From NCBI GenBank assembly GCA_028868455.1, contig JAGWUK010000072.1:1-9738 (forward strand): a stretch of 9,738 bases of DNA, given 5' to 3'. The DNA comes from Burkholderiales bacterium. GTDB lineage: Bacteria > Pseudomonadota > Gammaproteobacteria > Burkholderiales > Burkholderiaceae_D. Each line of letters starts with the position of its first letter. Within the stretch, counting starts at the first letter, position 1. The notes below the pieces were generated by a model. It ran no database searches and was not told the DNA's origin. It worked only from the letters and a program-made list of their open reading frames with translations. The translations under genes and the position numbers were made by a program. This document shows positions 7,633-9,738 of the stretch, one piece after another.

Positions 7633-8904
7633 TTAAATCCGGAAATTCACCTTTTCACCGCGCCCGTCCAGCCGAATGCTGGCATGGGGCAATGGGGTTT
7701 CGCTGATAATTTTTCCTCTGCGCAAAACATAACGACGCACTGACTGCAGCCGGATAGCTTCAATACTGCTTCCGGCATCCAGAATAACCAGATCGGCATT
7801 GCAACCCGGATGCAAGCCATACCCATCCAACGCCATGATGCGTGCTGGCACTTCTGTAACGGCCTGAAAACATTGCTGCATCGCTTGCTGACTGGTCATC
7901 TGCGCGACGTGCAATCCCATTTTTGCCACTTCAAGCATGTCACCCGATCCCAGGCTGTACCACGGATCCAGTACGCAGTCATGACCGAATGCAACGTCGA
8001 TGCCCGCCGCCAGCATTTCCGGCACCCGCGTCATCCCGCGCCGCTTCGGATACGTATCATGTCGCCCTTGCAGCGTAATATTGATGAGAGGATTCGCTAT
8101 CGCAGCAACTCCTGCTTCACGCATCAGCGGAAGTAGTTTGCTGACGTAATAATTATCCATGGAATGCATGGACGTTAAATGTGATCCGGCTACTCTGCCG
8201 TGCAATCCCAGTCTTTGCGTGTGGAACGCCAAAGTTTCTATGTGGCGCGACATCGGGTCGTCCGACTCATCGCAGTGCATATCAACCTGAAGCCCCTTTT
8301 CCGCTGCAAATTCGCAAAGCAATCTGACCGATTCGGCGCCCTCGGCCATGGTTCGCTCAAAGTGTGGAATACCACCGACCACATCGACGCCCATGGCAAT
8401 GGCGCGCCGCAAATTGGCCATAGCGGTCGGACTTCGTAACACGCCATCCTGAGGAAAAGCCACCAATTGCAAATCCAGGTAAGGTGCGACTTTGCGCTTT
8501 ACTTCCAGCAGCGCCTCAACCGCCAGTAAACGGTCATCGCAGATATCGACATGCGAACGAATCGCCAATAAGCCTTTTGCTACCGCCCAGTCACAATAGT
8601 GCATCGCGCGTTCAATCAATGCTTCTTGTGTCAGGACGGGCTTTAATTCTCCCCACAATGCAATGCCTTCCAATAGCGTCCCGGATTGATTTACTCTGGG
8701 TAATCCATAACTCAGTACTGCGTCCATATGAAAGTGGACATCGACAAAGGGGGGCGTCACCAAATTACCGGCCGCGTCAATTGTTTCGTTAGCGTTGACT
8801 GGCAATTGTTTGCCGACTTGCTGAATTCGCCCTTCAGAAATGGCGATATCCATTCCCGTACTACCATCTGGCAAATTGGCGTTGCGAATGATGAGATCGG
8901 TCAT
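7633..8904 (-). CDS. codA: Cytosine-deaminase-family (CodA-like) amidohydrolase
   Basis: This 423-residue metal-dependent amidohydrolase is similar along its whole length to E. coli CodA (427 aa), which deaminates cytosine to uracil. Metal and catalytic residues fall in place: H57 and H59 (HFHMD), Q152 (AFPQDG), H210 and E213 (MHCDE), H242 (SHLTSMHS) and D309 (GHDC). They run at a constant offset of 4 from the E. coli numbering. The Asp after the catalytic Asp (E. coli D314, known to shape substrate choice) is C310 here, so the true substrate may be a related amidine or ring compound. I chose ATG at 8902-8904, which has AAGGAA just upstream; the frame extends 16 codons further, into the shared control region. 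It is divergent from a LacI-type repressor, its likely regulator. No codB permease is seen. The symbol rests on family similarity. Confidence 0.85.
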   Translation of the reverse strand: MTDLIIRNANLPDGSTGMDIAISEGRIQQVGKQLPVNANETIDAAGNLVTPPFVDVHFHMDAVLSYGLPRVNQSGTLLEGIALWGELKPVLTQEALIERAMHYCDWAVAKGLLAIRSHVDICDDRLLAVEALLEVKRKVAPYLDLQLVAFPQDGVLRSPTAMANLRRAIAMGVDVVGGIPHFERTMAEGAESVRLLCEFAAEKGLQVDMHCDESDDPMSRHIETLAFHTQRLGLHGRVAGSHLTSMHSMDNYYVSKLLPLMREAGVAAIANPLINITLQGRHDTYPKRRGMTRVPEMLAAGIDVAFGHDCVLDPWYSLGSGDMLEVAKMGLHVAQMTSQQAMQQCFQAVTEVPARIMALDGYGLHPGCNADLVILDAGSSIEAIRLQSVRRYVLRRGKIISETPLPHASIRLDGRGEKVNFRI

Positions 8905-8990
8905 GCAAATTCCTTTTTTTTGAAATACAAATATTTTTACTGAGCCAGCCATCCTGCGTCATAATCTTGCCACAGAAAGGCAGGAATTTT
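8905..8990. promoter_or_regulatory. Shared control region between the codA-like gene and the LacI-type regulator
   Basis: This is an 86-bp divergent gap. For the regulator gene, TTTACT (8936-8941) and CATAAT (8960-8965), spaced 18 bases apart, make a plausible promoter, and AGGA lies just before its ATG. For the codA-like gene the AT-rich stretch around 8915-8940 is the likely promoter side, with AAGGAA as its ribosome binding site. Small inverted repeats are present: AAATA/TATTT (8923-8927, 8932-8936) and TCCTGC/GCAGGA (8952-8957, 8980-8985). None is a clear LacI-family operator with a central CG. Confidence 0.45.
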
Positions 8991-9738
8991 ATGGCAACAA
9001 TGAAGCAAGTCGCAGAGAAAGCACGCGTTTCCACCACCACGGTTTCTCATGTTATCAACAACACCCGCGTGGTCAGCGAAGACGCTCGCGAACGTGTGCT
9101 TTCGGTGATTCAGGAACTGCGCTACATTCCCAGCGCTGTTGCCCGTAGCCTGAAAAACGATAGAACACATACTATCGGAATGATGATTCCGAATAATTCC
9201 AACCCGTATTTCGCCGAAGTCATTCAAGGAATAGAGGATGCCTCATTCAAACTCGGCTACAACATTATTCTTTGCAACTCCTACGACGACCCGAAAAAGC
9301 AGGCGGCGTACATTCGCGTACTAATGGAAAAACGGATTGATGGACTGATCCTGGTTTCATCAGGATCCGATGAAGAATTGACGCAACTGCTGGCGGACGA
9401 AGGAATTCCAAAAGTGTTAGTCGACAGGGAAGTCAGCGGTGTCGTAGCCGATTTTATAGAAGCGGATCATGAACAAGGCGGTTACGAAGCCACGCGCTAT
9501 CTGACTGGAATCGGACACAAGCGCATTGCCTGCGTGGCCGGACCAGAGACACTGTTACCAAGTGGTGATCGTGTCGCGGGTTACCGTCGCGCACTGTCGG
9601 AAGCGGGTTTGCCATTTCGCCCAGAGTATCTGGTGCATAGCGACTTTACCAGTCAAGGTGGATTTAATGCTTTCCAGCAGTTACTGGCCTTACCAGAACG
9701 TCCAAGCGCCATCTTTGCCAGCAACGATCTGATGGCGA
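8991..9738 (+). CDS. LacI/RbsR/PurR-type transcriptional repressor, N-terminal part (gene runs off the right edge)
   Basis: The first 249 codons are present and the frame is open at the window end. ATG at 8991 has AGGA about six bases upstream. Residues 4-23 form the LacI helix-turn-helix (MKQVAEKARVSTTTVSHVIN), and the hinge helix PSAVARSLK (47-55) carries the Leu that these proteins insert into the minor groove. From residue 60 (HTIGMMIPNNSNPYFAEVIQ) comes the periplasmic-binding-protein-like effector domain, with KRIDGLIL (114-121), GHKRIACVAGP (175-185), R194-VAGYR and FASNDLMA (242-249). It is close in style to RbsR and PurR, so the ligand could be a sugar or a purine; this cannot be settled here. 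Divergence from the codA-like gene suggests it represses that gene and itself. Confidence 0.93.
   Translation, partial: MATMKQVAEKARVSTTTVSHVINNTRVVSEDARERVLSVIQELRYIPSAVARSLKNDRTHTIGMMIPNNSNPYFAEVIQGIEDASFKLGYNIILCNSYDDPKKQAAYIRVLMEKRIDGLILVSSGSDEELTQLLADEGIPKVLVDREVSGVVADFIEADHEQGGYEATRYLTGIGHKRIACVAGPETLLPSGDRVAGYRRALSEAGLPFRPEYLVHSDFTSQGGFNAFQQLLALPERPSAIFASNDLMA

Noticed and set aside
8923..8936. AAATA/TATTT inverted repeat as an operator
   Set aside because: It is only 5 bp per arm in AT-rich sequence and lacks the central CG of typical LacI-family operators; I kept it only as a note in the control region.
8905..8952. Upstream ATG extension of the codA-like frame
   Set aside because: It adds 16 residues absent from CodA and runs over the sequence that serves as the ribosome binding site of the ATG at 8902-8904.

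Overview
The window looks like a chromosomal segment of a betaproteobacterium, most likely Burkholderiales and possibly Oxalobacteraceae. This is inferred from the gene families, the pilGHIJ-chpA order without pilK between pilJ and chpA, the rubredoxin / ThiD-like / hemL neighbourhood and a fairly even base composition. No rRNA, tRNA, insertion sequence, phage gene, CRISPR array or plasmid function is visible, and no gene-free stretch exceeds 300 bases.

Left half, minus strand, transcribed right to left (about 4930 to 1): a type IV pilus (twitching) chemosensory operon. The order is pilG and pilH (stand-alone response regulators), pilI (CheW-type adaptor), pilJ (methyl-accepting transducer) and the first 334 codons of chpA/pilL (hybrid histidine kinase), which leaves the window at base 1. 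PilJ would sense a periplasmic or pilus-derived signal, PilI would couple it to ChpA, and ChpA would phosphorylate PilG and PilH to control pilus extension and retraction. The pilJ-chpA gap carries two perfect 7-bp hairpins.

Middle (about 4976-7623): a rubredoxin gene (rubA, minus strand) lies upstream of pilG and is separated from it by a probable intrinsic terminator. Divergent from rubA on the plus strand is a ThiD-family kinase gene. Several of its ThiD motifs are changed, including Ser at the position of the usual catalytic Cys. It is followed by hemL, glutamate-1-semialdehyde aminotransferase of tetrapyrrole synthesis. A long inverted repeat just after hemL probably ends both hemL and the convergent codA-like gene.

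Right end (7633-9738): a cytosine-deaminase-family (CodA-like) amidohydrolase on the minus strand. It is divergent from the first 249 codons of a LacI/RbsR/PurR-type repressor that runs off the right edge. The 86-bp gap between them is the likely shared control region.

Overall this is mostly housekeeping and motility DNA with recognisable families. I see no clear new multi-gene system. The points most worth a second look are the divergent ThiD-like protein, the CodA-like enzyme with Cys in place of a specificity-determining Asp, and the structured pilJ-chpA gap.
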